Counted from the first letter of the stretch, positions 45,588 through 55,006 are shown. The stretch: 64,000 bases of DNA from Singulisphaera acidiphila DSM 18658 (GCF_000242455.2 NC_019892.1:2728001-2792000), one strand, 5' to 3'. The notes: generated by a model not told the origin, from the sequence alone. Numbers and translations: made by a program.

Positions 45588-48095
45588 GTGAGAATCGGCG
45601 TCGACATGCTCGGGGTGCAGTCCCCCCATCACGGCCACCGCGGCATCGGTCGCTACGGCATCAATCTGGTGTCGTCGCTCTTGGCCAGAGATGACGGACA
45701 CGAGTTCGTTTTCTACGTCTATGAATCGCTCTCGGCCGAGAGAATCCCTGAGGCGAAGGGTGCCACGGTCCGCATCATCGGGCAGACCTCCGAGTCGGAT
45801 GGCGGAACGGTCACCCAGCGGATGGACCGGTTGGTGCGGACCAACCCTGACAGCCTCGATCTCCTCCTGGTCCTGAGCCCCTTCGAGCCGTGGGACAACT
45901 ATTGCCCACCGGCTCCTCCGCTCAACGGCTTGAAGATGGCGGCGGTCGTTTACGACTTGATTCCGTTCCTCTTCCCCGCTGAGAACGCCTACGACCCGAT
46001 CCTGATGCGCTACTATCGCAGTCTCGAAGCATTGCGAGGGTACGATCTTCTCCTCGCCATCTCCGACGCGACCCGCCAGGATATCCTTACGACTCTAAAT
46101 ATCCCCGAGCAGCGGGTTGTCTCGATCGGCGCCGGCTGCGACCGAAAATTCTTCGTGCCTGATCCTTCACCGGCACTCACCGGACCATCGGCCGCCGTCC
46201 TGCAGGGCCTCGGGATCACCAAGCCCTACGTCCTGAACGTGGGTGGACTGGTCGACCGCAAGAACACGCGAGGCTTGATCGACGCGTTCGGCAGGCTGGA
46301 CGAAAAGCTCAAGCACCAGTATCAGCTTGTGCTCACGTTCTCGTCGGGCGCCTGGGAGATCGCCGAGGTTCGCGAATACGCCAAAGAGCATGGCGTTGAA
46401 GACTTCATCTGGACCAACGAGGTAAGCGACGAGACGCTACGGATTCTCTACCAGCGCTGCTCCGCGTTTGTGCTCCCCTCCTTTTACGAAGGCTTCGGAC
46501 TCCCGCTGCTGGAAGCGATGCAGTGCGGTGCCCCTGTGATCGCGGGAAACAACTCGTCGCAGATCGAGGTCGTCGGCGACGCCGGACTGCTCGCCAACGT
46601 CAGCGACGCCAGTGACATCGCCGAGAAATTGGAGCGAATCCTCGCGAACCCCGAACTTGCGCAGACACTTCGGGATCGTGCCTCGGTTCAGTCGCAGCAG
46701 TTCAGCTGGGACTTGACGGCCGAACGGGCTGCCAAAGCCGTGGAAAGCCTGGGCCGTCGACGAGCACTGCCGCGGATCCGGATCGATCGGGCCCATGCGA
46801 ATCGCCCCCGGATCGCCTACTTCTCGCCGCTCCCTCCGCGCAAGTCGGGGATCTCCGACTATTCCGTTTTCCTGCTCAATGAGCTGAAGAAAACGTACAA
46901 GATCGACCTGTTCCACGACATCGGGTATCGCCCCGATCTTGCGCTCGCATCCGACGAGTTCGAGTGCATCGACGCGCGCGTCTTCGGCCTCTACGCGGGG
47001 ACGAAAGACTATCATGCGATCGTCTATCAAATGGGCAACTCCCGTTATCATAGTTACCTCTATGAGACGATGCTCCGTCATCCCGGAGTCGCCACACTCC
47101 ACGACTTCTGCCTGGCCGGATTCCATCTCCACTATGGGCACTCCCGGGGGATGGAGCGAGAATACATTCGCAACGAGCTCCTCCACTGGTATCCCGAACA
47201 CGAGGACGAGATCCGGTCGGTGCTCAAGAGCGTGGACTGGGATTGGGAAGTCGTGGCGAGAGAATGCGCCAAACGCGGGTGGTATCTCAACCGCCGGATG
47301 TTCGACACACCCAACTTGGTCGTCGTTCACTCGCCGTGGTGCTTGGCCCAGGTGGAAGCCACTCGACCTGAACATGCCGAACGAACGATGGTCATCCCTC
47401 ACGGGATCTGGCCGAGGCTCCCCTCCGAGTCGGAGAAGGCGGCCATCCGCACGCGGTTCGACCTGCCGCAGGATGCTCTCATCGTCGCCAGCTTCGGTTT
47501 CATTCATCCCGATAAAATGAATCCCGAGGCGCTCGACGCATTCCAGGCGGTGGCAAGGGCCAATGAGAAGGCGATGTTCTTGTTCGTCGGCGAAGATGCC
47601 GATGGCGGGATTGCTCGCCGGCAGGCCGCGGCCCTCGGGCTCCTCGATCGCGTCCGGTTCCTGGGTCGCCAACCTTGGAGCAATTTCACCGACTTGATCG
47701 CGGTGACCGACCTTGGGGTCAACCTGCGGCTGCCACCGACCAATGGCGAAACTTCAGGGGCGTTGCTCAACATGCTGGCCGCTGGGGTCCCGACGATCGT
47801 CACCGACGTGGCAACCTTCTCGGACTACCCTGCTGAGGTGGTTCGCAAGGTGCGCTGGGAGACCGAAGGGATCGACGGCTTGCGTCGGGCCCTCTTCGAT
47901 CTGGCGAGCAACCAGGTCGAGCGAAAGCGGTTGGGCGAAGCCGCGTGGAAGCATTGCCTCGAACATCACGAATGGCCTCGCGTGGCTGCGCAATACGTCG
48001 AGGCGATCGAACGCTCCCACAGGCAACTTGCCTCAGCAGGAAAGACCTTCCGTGAGGCGCGCCTGAGGCGTTCCGGCAGGGCCATCATCGCCTGA
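45588..48095 (+). CDS. Bifunctional glycosyltransferase, two fused GT4 domains
   Basis: 835 residues, GTG start with a strong AAGGAGG. The N-terminal GT4-like unit (about 1-395) has GVQSPHHGHRGIGRYGINL, NVGGLVDRKNTRGLIDAFGR and the EX7E block SFYEGFGLPLLEAMQCGAPV. The C-terminal unit (about 405-800) starts IAYFSPLPPRKSGISDYSVF, has SFGFIHPDKMNPEALDAF and ends with GETSGALLNMLAAGVPTIV, where the first Glu of EX7E is replaced by the GETSG arrangement. Fused GTs of this type add successive sugars to a lipid-linked glycan on the cytoplasmic face. It opens the surface-glycan part of the window. Confidence 0.92.
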   Translation: MRIGVDMLGVQSPHHGHRGIGRYGINLVSSLLARDDGHEFVFYVYESLSAERIPEAKGATVRIIGQTSESDGGTVTQRMDRLVRTNPDSLDLLLVLSPFEPWDNYCPPAPPLNGLKMAAVVYDLIPFLFPAENAYDPILMRYYRSLEALRGYDLLLAISDATRQDILTTLNIPEQRVVSIGAGCDRKFFVPDPSPALTGPSAAVLQGLGITKPYVLNVGGLVDRKNTRGLIDAFGRLDEKLKHQYQLVLTFSSGAWEIAEVREYAKEHGVEDFIWTNEVSDETLRILYQRCSAFVLPSFYEGFGLPLLEAMQCGAPVIAGNNSSQIEVVGDAGLLANVSDASDIAEKLERILANPELAQTLRDRASVQSQQFSWDLTAERAAKAVESLGRRRALPRIRIDRAHANRPRIAYFSPLPPRKSGISDYSVFLLNELKKTYKIDLFHDIGYRPDLALASDEFECIDARVFGLYAGTKDYHAIVYQMGNSRYHSYLYETMLRHPGVATLHDFCLAGFHLHYGHSRGMEREYIRNELLHWYPEHEDEIRSVLKSVDWDWEVVARECAKRGWYLNRRMFDTPNLVVVHSPWCLAQVEATRPEHAERTMVIPHGIWPRLPSESEKAAIRTRFDLPQDALIVASFGFIHPDKMNPEALDAFQAVARANEKAMFLFVGEDADGGIARRQAAALGLLDRVRFLGRQPWSNFTDLIAVTDLGVNLRLPPTNGETSGALLNMLAAGVPTIVTDVATFSDYPAEVVRKVRWETEGIDGLRRALFDLASNQVERKRLGEAAWKHCLEHHEWPRVAAQYVEAIERSHRQLASAGKTFREARLRRSGRAIIA

Positions 48096-48158
48096 AATCT
48101 CGGACAGTGCGGGGCGATCCCGCACTTCCCCTCGGGAATCGTTGATCCAGGTGAATTC

Positions 48159-48449
48159 ATGAAACGACTCGTGAAGAAAGTCGCAAAAGCACTCTGGCGC
48201 GGAACATTGCCGATCCGTCGGCCATTTCTGCACAAGTTCGAGAGCTATCTCTCCCGCTGCCTTCGCCCTACCGAGCAACTCCTCTCCGACGAGACGAACA
48301 CGCTCATGGAGCACGTCGTCCGCGAACTCGTCCGTCTCCAACGGCAGGTTGATTACCTCCAGCAGACGGTTGAGGAACTCGCGCCGGAGTCAGAGAAGCT
48401 GGCGATCGCTGGCGAGATCGCTCCCGCCGAAAAGCTACGGGCCGGCTAG
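48159..48449 (+). CDS. Small coiled-coil protein
   Basis: 96 residues, not recognised. It starts with a very basic segment (MKRLVKKVAKALWRGTLPIRR) and continues into a heptad-like helix (MEHVVRELVRLQRQVDYLQQ, about 48-75). A good AGGTGA precedes the ATG. It lies 63 bp after the double glycosyltransferase and shares its terminator, so a partner or chain-length role (as coiled-coil rulers in O-antigen systems) is conceivable. Confidence 0.7.
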   Translation: MKRLVKKVAKALWRGTLPIRRPFLHKFESYLSRCLRPTEQLLSDETNTLMEHVVRELVRLQRQVDYLQQTVEELAPESEKLAIAGEIAPAEKLRAG

Positions 48450-48477
48450 GACTTGGGGCGACACGAACCGTCAAACG

Positions 48478-48502
48478 GGGAGCGCAAGCTCCCTTTTTTT
48501 TT
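48478..48502 (+). terminator. Strong rho-independent terminator
   Basis: GGGAGC (48478-48483), GCAA tetraloop, GCTCCC (48488-48493), then nine T. It ends the glycosyltransferase/coiled-coil unit 29 bp after the stop at 48449. Confidence 0.93.
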
Positions 48503-48829
48503 CAGGCGTGCCGAGGAGGCTTTAGCCAGCCACCACATCGCGAAATGGGAGGTTGATGCCTACCTGGCAAGCGAACTCCGATCCCTTCCACCTGGCTTGT
48601 GCTCTGAATTCTCTTTCCCCGCCTCCGCATCCACGCTTTCAACACGGTCAATGAGTTTTTGCTGTTTTAAGCATAACTTCAGTGTGTTTTTATAAAAAAT
48701 CAGTCACTGCGATTCAACAAATTCGTTGCCAATCGCCAAATCAGGAAGTCTCCGGCTCCCGCGCGGAGAGCCTTCCCCCAATCGGCCCCCAAGGGTTCAA
48801 CCACCGTAAGGTTATGGGAACGTTCGCAG
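48503..48829. other. Convergent intergenic region
   Basis: About 330 bases between the terminator and the end of the SGNH array. An AT-rich patch at 48655-48705 and an imperfect hairpin GGCTCCCGCGCGGAGAGCC (about 48753-48771) are the only features. No gene seen. Confidence 0.4.
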
Positions 48830-49984
48830 TTATCGCCGCTTCCGCTGTCCCATCGCTGCCTTCAAAGCCAGGCGCGATTCCGTAACATCCTCGATAGCGA
48901 CACGTGACTTTACGTCATCAAAAGTCGAAATTTTGACCCATTTAGCATGCTCCACTCCCGCTTCGGACATCGAGTGGCGAAGAGCCTGTGCAACCCCTGC
49001 GCTCAAGGCAGCGGCACCGTCCCGATCGAGATGGACCCCATCGACGAACACCGACTTCTCGTAACCGCAATCGCGGGCGTCGAGAACGAACAGATTTGGG
49101 TACTGGCTCTGCTGCTTGCGGACGAAATCGATGTACAATTGTTCGTCGCCGCTATGAACCCAATGTGAGAAAGTTCCAGGCGTGCTCGGTGGCAGCATCC
49201 AATAGACTTTGATGTGGTGGCTTTGAGCGAGCTCGATGAATTTGCGAACGTACGTTTCATTCACCGGATCGCAGCACCATGTACCAGGCTTGATCGGGTG
49301 GCTCTCGGGAATGACGATATCCTCAAAAGGCTCAGCCTTGGGATTCGCTTGCCCCCCCTCGTTCGTATTCCAGTTCCGCCAGAGCGCGGGGGCCACGTCG
49401 CGTTGACCGGTTGGCTTCCCACTCAACATGGCGACCACGTGGGTCCTGATCTCCTGCCGTTGTCTGACCGAATGCAACACCCAGCGAAGTCCGATCGAAG
49501 TCACCAGATTCGGATCTTTAGCCGTCCAACAGAGTTCGGCCGCCTCGCGCGGTTTGAGGAGTTCGACCCAAGGAAAGGGCCGAGACTCCGAGGCAGGGCC
49601 GTCTCCCAAGATCAACCGCGCGTAATCGACGACGACCGCGGACGGACGAGCTCCGCTGTCCAGGGCCCGTCGGAGCAAGAAGTAACTCGACGGTGCTGAT
49701 CCACACAAAACAGCGAGGCTATACGACTTTTGCCCCGTGCCTTCGGTAAGTACCCGGGGCATGAGACCGAACTTCAACATACTATCGCCAAAGCAGAGGA
49801 GCGAGTTCCCCTTGGCCTTTCGCTTGACGATCTTCCCCGTGTATTTCCAGCTCACGGCAACGTTGTCCATGAAATCAAGGTTGCCGCGCATGACACCGAG
49901 CTCGATCGTCATGATCAGGACGACCATTCCCAGCAAGCCAACAGGAACTGAGCCACGCCGGTCATTCCGGGGCACATCGTTCAT
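48830..49984 (-). CDS. SGNH-like membrane-anchored protein, third of three tandem paralogues
   Basis: 384 residues from the ATG at 49984, which overlaps the previous stop by 4 bp (ATGA); the longer frame is not needed. One N-terminal membrane segment (VGLLGMVVLIMTIELG, about 15-30) places the rest outside. The nucleophile block is SLLCFGDSMLKFG with Ser68. The C-terminal acid/base block is FVDGVHLDRDGAAAL (DxxH). YWMLPPS lies between them. This pattern fits the SGNH-like fold of AlgJ/AlgX or DltD-type acyl-transfer proteins working with an MBOAT. Acetyl or other acyl transfer to a surface glycan is inferred. Confidence 0.78.
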   Translation of the reverse strand: MNDVPRNDRRGSVPVGLLGMVVLIMTIELGVMRGNLDFMDNVAVSWKYTGKIVKRKAKGNSLLCFGDSMLKFGLMPRVLTEGTGQKSYSLAVLCGSAPSSYFLLRRALDSGARPSAVVVDYARLILGDGPASESRPFPWVELLKPREAAELCWTAKDPNLVTSIGLRWVLHSVRQRQEIRTHVVAMLSGKPTGQRDVAPALWRNWNTNEGGQANPKAEPFEDIVIPESHPIKPGTWCCDPVNETYVRKFIELAQSHHIKVYWMLPPSTPGTFSHWVHSGDEQLYIDFVRKQQSQYPNLFVLDARDCGYEKSVFVDGVHLDRDGAAALSAGVAQALRHSMSEAGVEHAKWVKISTFDDVKSRVAIEDVTESRLALKAAMGQRKRR

Positions 49985-51123
49985 TGTCGATGTCCTTTGA
50001 TTGGCAAGCGAAGAGCAACGCTCGAATTCGGACGTTCGTTCATGAGGCTCCAGGCGATTCCTGAACGAATGTCCGGCAACTGGGCCCAACGGTCGGAAGG
50101 GGAGGCCACCGCGCCGATTGTCGCCAAGGCGGTGGCGATCTCTCGGCTGAAGGCGTCCGCACCGCGACGACTCAGATGAAGGGGGTCGACAAAGAGCGAC
50201 GAATCATACCCTGAATACCGAGCATCAAACACCGTGAGGTTCGGATACTCTGTTATCAACGGTTTTAAAAATGACGCGTATCTCGCCTCCAGGCCCAACT
50301 CATCACGGTGAGCCTGGAATTTGGGAGCGACAGGGGGCAGGAGCCAGACAACCTGGACATTATTCGAGGCAGCAAGTTCTAAGAATCGATGGATATAATA
50401 TTCGTTAACCTTATGGCACGACCAGTTGCGGGGAAAGTAGCTGGGATTGGAGAGATCGACTTCGTCATCAAACGATGACCGGTCAGGATGAAGTTCAGCC
50501 CCCAGATTGTCCTCCCAGATCTGGCAATGAGCCAGGACCTCGTCTCGCCGAGAGGCGGGCCTTCCCCGGAATGCTGCCAGAATACCGCTCCGTACCTCAT
50601 CCCGGTCTTTCATGGAAGGAAAGATCCACCGCAGTGCCAGCTCCGCGCAGAACCCCGCGTGTTTCGCGGCCAAGCCGAGTTCGACGCCTTCGCTCAGACT
50701 CAAGAGCTCGGGCCATTGGCGCATGTTGTGGCTTGGTCCGGCCATCAGGAGATGAGGAGCATAGTCAACAAGCACAGTGGACGGTCTCGCCTTCGCCTCG
50801 ATCGCCCGGCGAAGCAGGAAATAACTCGAGGCGGCCTGACCGCCGCAGAGCGACATGTTATACACCCGCGCATCGGTTCGATCCTGAATCACTCGCGGCA
50901 AGACCCCGAATTTCACAAGGCTATCACCAAAGCAGAGGAGTGAGCAATCAGGTGATCGCAGCCGAACCGTACTCCCGATCGCTTTCCAGTCATGAATATA
51001 AAAGCGAGTGAAATCAAGATGATGATAGGAAATTATAGACTCGATTAGAATGATCATCCCGATCATCCCGAGCAGCCCGCGCGGAACTCTTCCGGCGATT
51101 CGAGCGAGAGTGGGCGATATCAT
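49981..51123 (-). CDS. SGNH-like membrane-anchored protein, second of three tandem paralogues
   Basis: 380 residues. Paralogue of its two neighbours throughout: membrane segment RGLLGMIGMIILIESI, the shared LDFTR motif (about 36-40), nucleophile SLLCFGDSLVKFG with Ser68 at the same position, WSCHKVNEYYIHRFLELAAS, VWLLPPV and FVDPLHLSRRGADAF (DxxH). It is coupled on both sides by ATGA overlaps (51120-51123 and 49981-49984). Catalytic residues look intact. Confidence 0.78.
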   Translation of the reverse strand: MISPTLARIAGRVPRGLLGMIGMIILIESIISYHHLDFTRFYIHDWKAIGSTVRLRSPDCSLLCFGDSLVKFGVLPRVIQDRTDARVYNMSLCGGQAASSYFLLRRAIEAKARPSTVLVDYAPHLLMAGPSHNMRQWPELLSLSEGVELGLAAKHAGFCAELALRWIFPSMKDRDEVRSGILAAFRGRPASRRDEVLAHCQIWEDNLGAELHPDRSSFDDEVDLSNPSYFPRNWSCHKVNEYYIHRFLELAASNNVQVVWLLPPVAPKFQAHRDELGLEARYASFLKPLITEYPNLTVFDARYSGYDSSLFVDPLHLSRRGADAFSREIATALATIGAVASPSDRWAQLPDIRSGIAWSLMNERPNSSVALRLPIKGHRQ

Positions 51124-52259
51124 CGCCGGAAGGTCCCATGTTTCTGGAGATAAGCTTGTGTCATGAATACATCCTCGACTTCAAAAGCAGGCCGCCACGC
51201 TTGATACTGCGGAAGCGTGACCCATCGATCCTTGGGAGGTTGCCCTTGCACGGATCGGAGTTGGTTCCCGACCATAGCACTGAGCGCGAGAGCTCCTTCT
51301 CGATCGAGGTGGGAGGCGTCGTAAAAAACCTTCGCAGCAAAGTTCGAGTGTTCCGCGTCCAGGACGATTAGATTCGGGAATGCAGCCATCCATTGGCGCA
51401 CGAATGTCGTATAGAGCGCGACATTATCCGACTGCTCTCGCTTCTCCTGAAGCTCGGGGGCGAAAGGGGGCAGAACCCAGTAAATCTGGATATTCCGCGC
51501 ACTCGCCAGCTCAAGGAATCGCCGGATATAAGAGGCGTTCAATGACGTGCAAGACCAAGGCTTACCGAAGAAGGCCGCTTGGTAATTCTCGCCGACTTTG
51601 CCCTGAAAGCCGACGTCACCTGGCATGACAAACGCGCCTCGGTTAATGTTCCGATTGCGCATTGAGGTGAGCGTGGACGCGCACATGGTGGCGTTTCTGC
51701 CGGCAAGGGCTTCCAGGACCATGGTCTGGATGTGTGACCGATCCTTGACCGACGGGACATTGTGAGCGAGGACCGTTGATGCAAGGAACGTGGCATCGCG
51801 GCCGGACCAACCGAGGTCGACCGACTCCTGGAAATTCAACAGGTCGGGCCAGAAGCCCTTCGCGCTCCACGGATCTTCGCTCAGGGTGGTCGGATGATAT
51901 TCGACGAGGATCGAGGTCGGCTTTGCGCCCGCCTCGAGCGCTCGTTTCAGGAGGAAGTAGGTGGCCGGAGCTTGCCCCCAACAGAGTCCCAAATTCCAGG
52001 CCTTCAATCCGCTCTGGTGCTCAATCACCTTTGGCACGATCGACTGCTGAATTCGGCTTGTTCCAAAGCAGAGGACCTGGCAACCAGGTGTAGAATGCTT
52101 CGCATACCTGCCGGTCAATCTCCAATCCCAGTAGTCGGACCGGGTGAAGTCGAGAGTATGTTTCGCGATGTGGACCTCGATTACCGCGAACAGGATGAGC
52201 ATCCCCAGCAGACCGCCCGGTATGACCGAGCCGCGCTGGCGAAGTGGCGGCATGGGCAT
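51120..52259 (-). CDS. SGNH-like membrane-anchored protein, first of three tandem paralogues (GTS variant)
   Basis: 379 residues from the ATG at 52259 (another at 52253). Same layout as the two following genes: membrane segment GGLLGMLILFAVIE, LDFTR, then QVLCFGTSRIQQS in which the GDS of the paralogues is GTS while Ser68 is kept, NASYIRRFLELASARNIQIY, YWVLPPF and FYDASHLDREGALAL (DxxH). It starts 20 bp after the MBOAT stop. The GDS-to-GTS change may alter activity or make this a binding subunit. Confidence 0.78.
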   Translation of the reverse strand: MPMPPLRQRGSVIPGGLLGMLILFAVIEVHIAKHTLDFTRSDYWDWRLTGRYAKHSTPGCQVLCFGTSRIQQSIVPKVIEHQSGLKAWNLGLCWGQAPATYFLLKRALEAGAKPTSILVEYHPTTLSEDPWSAKGFWPDLLNFQESVDLGWSGRDATFLASTVLAHNVPSVKDRSHIQTMVLEALAGRNATMCASTLTSMRNRNINRGAFVMPGDVGFQGKVGENYQAAFFGKPWSCTSLNASYIRRFLELASARNIQIYWVLPPFAPELQEKREQSDNVALYTTFVRQWMAAFPNLIVLDAEHSNFAAKVFYDASHLDREGALALSAMVGNQLRSVQGQPPKDRWVTLPQYQAWRPAFEVEDVFMTQAYLQKHGTFRR

Positions 52260-52278
52260 TTCGGTTCTCTCATTCCGG

Positions 52279-53694
52279 TCAGAACTGGAAGTAAATAAAC
52301 TGGCTGCCGCCGAAGTTCCCGGCCAAGACGAACGCATAGAAGCAGACCGTGTAGAAGACGCTGCGGACGTACCAGGGGGTTCGGAAGACGACATCAAGGT
52401 CCTTCGAGAGGAACTGGACGATCTGGACGAGCAGGAGGGGGAGAATACAGACCGAGACCGGAAGGATATATGCAGAGGCAGGAATGGCTGGCCTGTAAAC
52501 GATGGCCCCGAGCATGCCTCTGACCTGAGCGATGGAACTGGCGCGGAAGATCAACCAGCCGAGGCAGACAAGGTGGAAGGTGACGAAGATTCGCAACGCC
52601 TTCCAGCAGGCGCGGTCGATCAAATCCGTTGGGCGAACACGGTCCAGGAGCGGACGCGCCAGCCGGTGAGCAACCAGTAAGAGACCTTGGTAAAAGCCCC
52701 AGAGCACGAAGGTCCAGGCCGCCCCGTGCCAGAGCCCGCCGATGATCATGGTCAACATCAAGTTACGATAAAGCTTGAACTGACCGCCCCGGCTTCCCCC
52801 CAAAGGAATGTAGAGGTAGTCACGCAACCAGGTGGAAAGACTGATATGCCAGCGGCTCCAGAAGTCTTGCGGGCTGGTGGCGAAGTAGGGGAGGTTGAAG
52901 TTGAGGGCCAGCTCAATCCCCAGGCATTTGGCGATTCCGCGTGCGGCGTCGGTATACCCTGAGAAGTCGCAGTAGATCTGGAAGGCAAACGCATAGATCG
53001 CAATCATAGCCAGACCGCCATCGATGGTTTCCCACCGGTTGAACAGATCCGTCACGATGGTCGCGAGGTTGTCGGCGACGACGACCTTCTTGGTCAGACC
53101 CCAGAAAATCAGGTAGATCCCCTCGTAAAACTGCTGAAGGTTGAATCGCCGAGGTTTCTCGATTTGGGGCAACAGCGTTGTCGGACGCATGATCGGCCCG
53201 GCGACCAGGTGAGGGAAGAACGAGACGAAGGCGGCGAACTCGATGAAGTTTCTCGTCGGTTTGATGTCGCGTCGGTAGACGTCGATGACGTAACTCATCG
53301 ACTGGAACGTATAGAAGGAGATGCCGATCGGCAAGACCACGTTCAACTGAGCCAAGGGAACCGAGATGCCACCTCGAGCTAATGCGTCCTGAAGGCTTTC
53401 GGCAAAGAAATTGTAATATTTGAAGTAGCCAAGCATGCCAAGGTTTAACACCATGCTGATCGCCACGAATAGTTTGCGTTTTCGTGGTGTCTCGATACGG
53501 TCGACGGCCAGTCCACAGGCGTAATCCATCGCCGTCGAGAGGAGGAGGAGCGACAAGAACCGCGGATCCCAGCACGAGTAAAAGTAATAACTCGCAGCCA
53601 AGAGCAGATAGTTCTGCGGCTTGTGAGGAAGGACCCAGTAAAGCGGCAGGAGGATCGCGAAGAAGTACGCGAAATGGAACGTATTAAAAAGCAT
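52279..53694 (-). CDS. MBOAT family O-acyltransferase (AlgI-like)
   Basis: 471 residues, polytopic with about ten membrane segments. MBOAT proteins such as AlgI, PatA and DltB pass acyl groups across the membrane to a periplasmic SGNH partner. Marker blocks: LLLAASYYFYSCWDPRFL, NVVLPIGISFYTFQSMSYVI, FFPHLVAGPIMRP, YCDFSGYTDAARGIAKCLG, FWSRWHISLSTWLRDYLYIP and the catalytic His in MIIGGLWHGAAWTFVLWG. GAGGA precedes the ATG. It stands directly before three SGNH-like genes, its likely partners. Confidence 0.93.
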   Translation of the reverse strand: MLFNTFHFAYFFAILLPLYWVLPHKPQNYLLLAASYYFYSCWDPRFLSLLLLSTAMDYACGLAVDRIETPRKRKLFVAISMVLNLGMLGYFKYYNFFAESLQDALARGGISVPLAQLNVVLPIGISFYTFQSMSYVIDVYRRDIKPTRNFIEFAAFVSFFPHLVAGPIMRPTTLLPQIEKPRRFNLQQFYEGIYLIFWGLTKKVVVADNLATIVTDLFNRWETIDGGLAMIAIYAFAFQIYCDFSGYTDAARGIAKCLGIELALNFNLPYFATSPQDFWSRWHISLSTWLRDYLYIPLGGSRGGQFKLYRNLMLTMIIGGLWHGAAWTFVLWGFYQGLLLVAHRLARPLLDRVRPTDLIDRACWKALRIFVTFHLVCLGWLIFRASSIAQVRGMLGAIVYRPAIPASAYILPVSVCILPLLLVQIVQFLSKDLDVVFRTPWYVRSVFYTVCFYAFVLAGNFGGSQFIYFQF

Positions 53695-53854
53695 GCTTCA
53701 TCCTCGTCCTTGAGGAGCACTGGCCTTGCCGTTGAATGGAGATCAATCGCCTATCCAAGCGATCGAAAAACGCCCGAGCGTCGCGTATTCCAACCGTTTG
53801 AATCGGCAGGACCGACCCTGCCCCTTCACTGAACGTTGGAGAATCATCGGGTGC

Positions 53855-55006
53855 TCAACCGTGATCCGTGGTCGAATTCGTTGGGTTACGTGTCCTGCGG
53901 ATTCTTGAAAGGAAAGGCGTTCGGATGGCTTCGACCCCTCGGTGCCAGCCGCCCCACCAATCCGTCCGCCCGGGCTGAAGTGCAATCGCAGCGGCGGCCA
54001 AACGGACGTCTTTGCACGGGTCCTGACGGAGCAACTCCACCACCTGATGGACCCGCTTCGATCCGAGAATCTCCGAGGACGCCGTTGTAAGCGCGTTGGC
54101 AATATAGAGTCGCTCGGAGTCGTGTGACGAATGGGCCGAGTGGATAATGCGGACCACGAGTTCCCGGAACGTGAGCGGTCGGTCGACCCGGCACACATCC
54201 AAGACTGGCGTCGATCGTTTCAAGGCCAGATAGTCGACACAGGTGATCGGCTGAAAGTCGTCCGGTTGAACCGGACAGAGCCGACCAAGCTCGATGAGGA
54301 AGCTTCGGTAGCCATAACCTGTCAGGATCGCTTTCAAATGAGCGGGAGACTCGTCGAAGAATCGCAGCGTGTGCCCATTCGACTCCACGAAGATCGTTGG
54401 TGCATCAGGGGCCGACAGCAGCCGTGGCATTCCCTTGAGGCCGGCGATCTCTGAACCCTCAATATCCATCTTGAGAAAGTCGACCCGATCCCAGCCTCGT
54501 TCCGCCATGAGGTCATCGATACTCAACGCGGGGACGGACACCGAAGTTTGGCCTGCATCGGGGGCCCCCACATGACCGTACGGGCCCGCCTGCGAAAACT
54601 CGAGTGTCCCCGGGCGATCGCTGACCGCCGCGTTGACGAGCTGGACGCGATCGAACCCGTTATGTTGAAGGCTCGCTCTTAAGAGTGAGACGTTTTGCGG
54701 CGAGGCTTCAACACCGATGACCTCATATCCAAGCGCCGCCGCCGCGAGCGTGAAAGTGCCGACATGAGTTCCAAGGTCGAGAACACGCCCACCACGCGGC
54801 GTCGACGCCTGCAAATATTCAATCGCAGGCCGGGTCGAAGCCGGAAAACGACCCGCCGCAAGGCCTTGACTGATCGCGTCGGATGCAGCGGAGTCGATCA
54901 CCGCCGAGAAGGTGAGCCCAGGTTGCACCTCGATTCGGTCAATGACGCGGAAGCCGGTCGTTTCGGATGATTGAGACAGGTTCGTCCGCCCTGAGCATTC
55001 GTCCAT
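53855..55006 (-). CDS. FkbM family methyltransferase
   Basis: 383 residues from the ATG at 55006; the frame is open 87 codons further without a better start. SAM-binding motif GRVLDLGTHVGTFTLAAAAL (about 70), EVIGVEASPQN, and the FkbM signature DFLKMDIEGSEIAGLKGMP (about 180) with IFVESNG. Methylates hydroxyls, often on sugars. A ~130-residue C-terminal part (ANALTTASSEILGSKRVHQV, AAAAIALQP) is helical, possibly HEAT-like, and ends in a basic tail. It precedes MBOAT by 160 bp. Confidence 0.85.
   Translation of the reverse strand: MDECSGRTNLSQSSETTGFRVIDRIEVQPGLTFSAVIDSAASDAISQGLAAGRFPASTRPAIEYLQASTPRGGRVLDLGTHVGTFTLAAAALGYEVIGVEASPQNVSLLRASLQHNGFDRVQLVNAAVSDRPGTLEFSQAGPYGHVGAPDAGQTSVSVPALSIDDLMAERGWDRVDFLKMDIEGSEIAGLKGMPRLLSAPDAPTIFVESNGHTLRFFDESPAHLKAILTGYGYRSFLIELGRLCPVQPDDFQPITCVDYLALKRSTPVLDVCRVDRPLTFRELVVRIIHSAHSSHDSERLYIANALTTASSEILGSKRVHQVVELLRQDPCKDVRLAAAAIALQPGRTDWWGGWHRGVEAIRTPFLSRIRRTRNPTNSTTDHG

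Noticed and set aside
46437..47672. 411-codon minus-strand frame inside the double glycosyltransferase
   Set aside because: Opposite a gene with clear GT4 motifs; no ribosome-binding site or domain.
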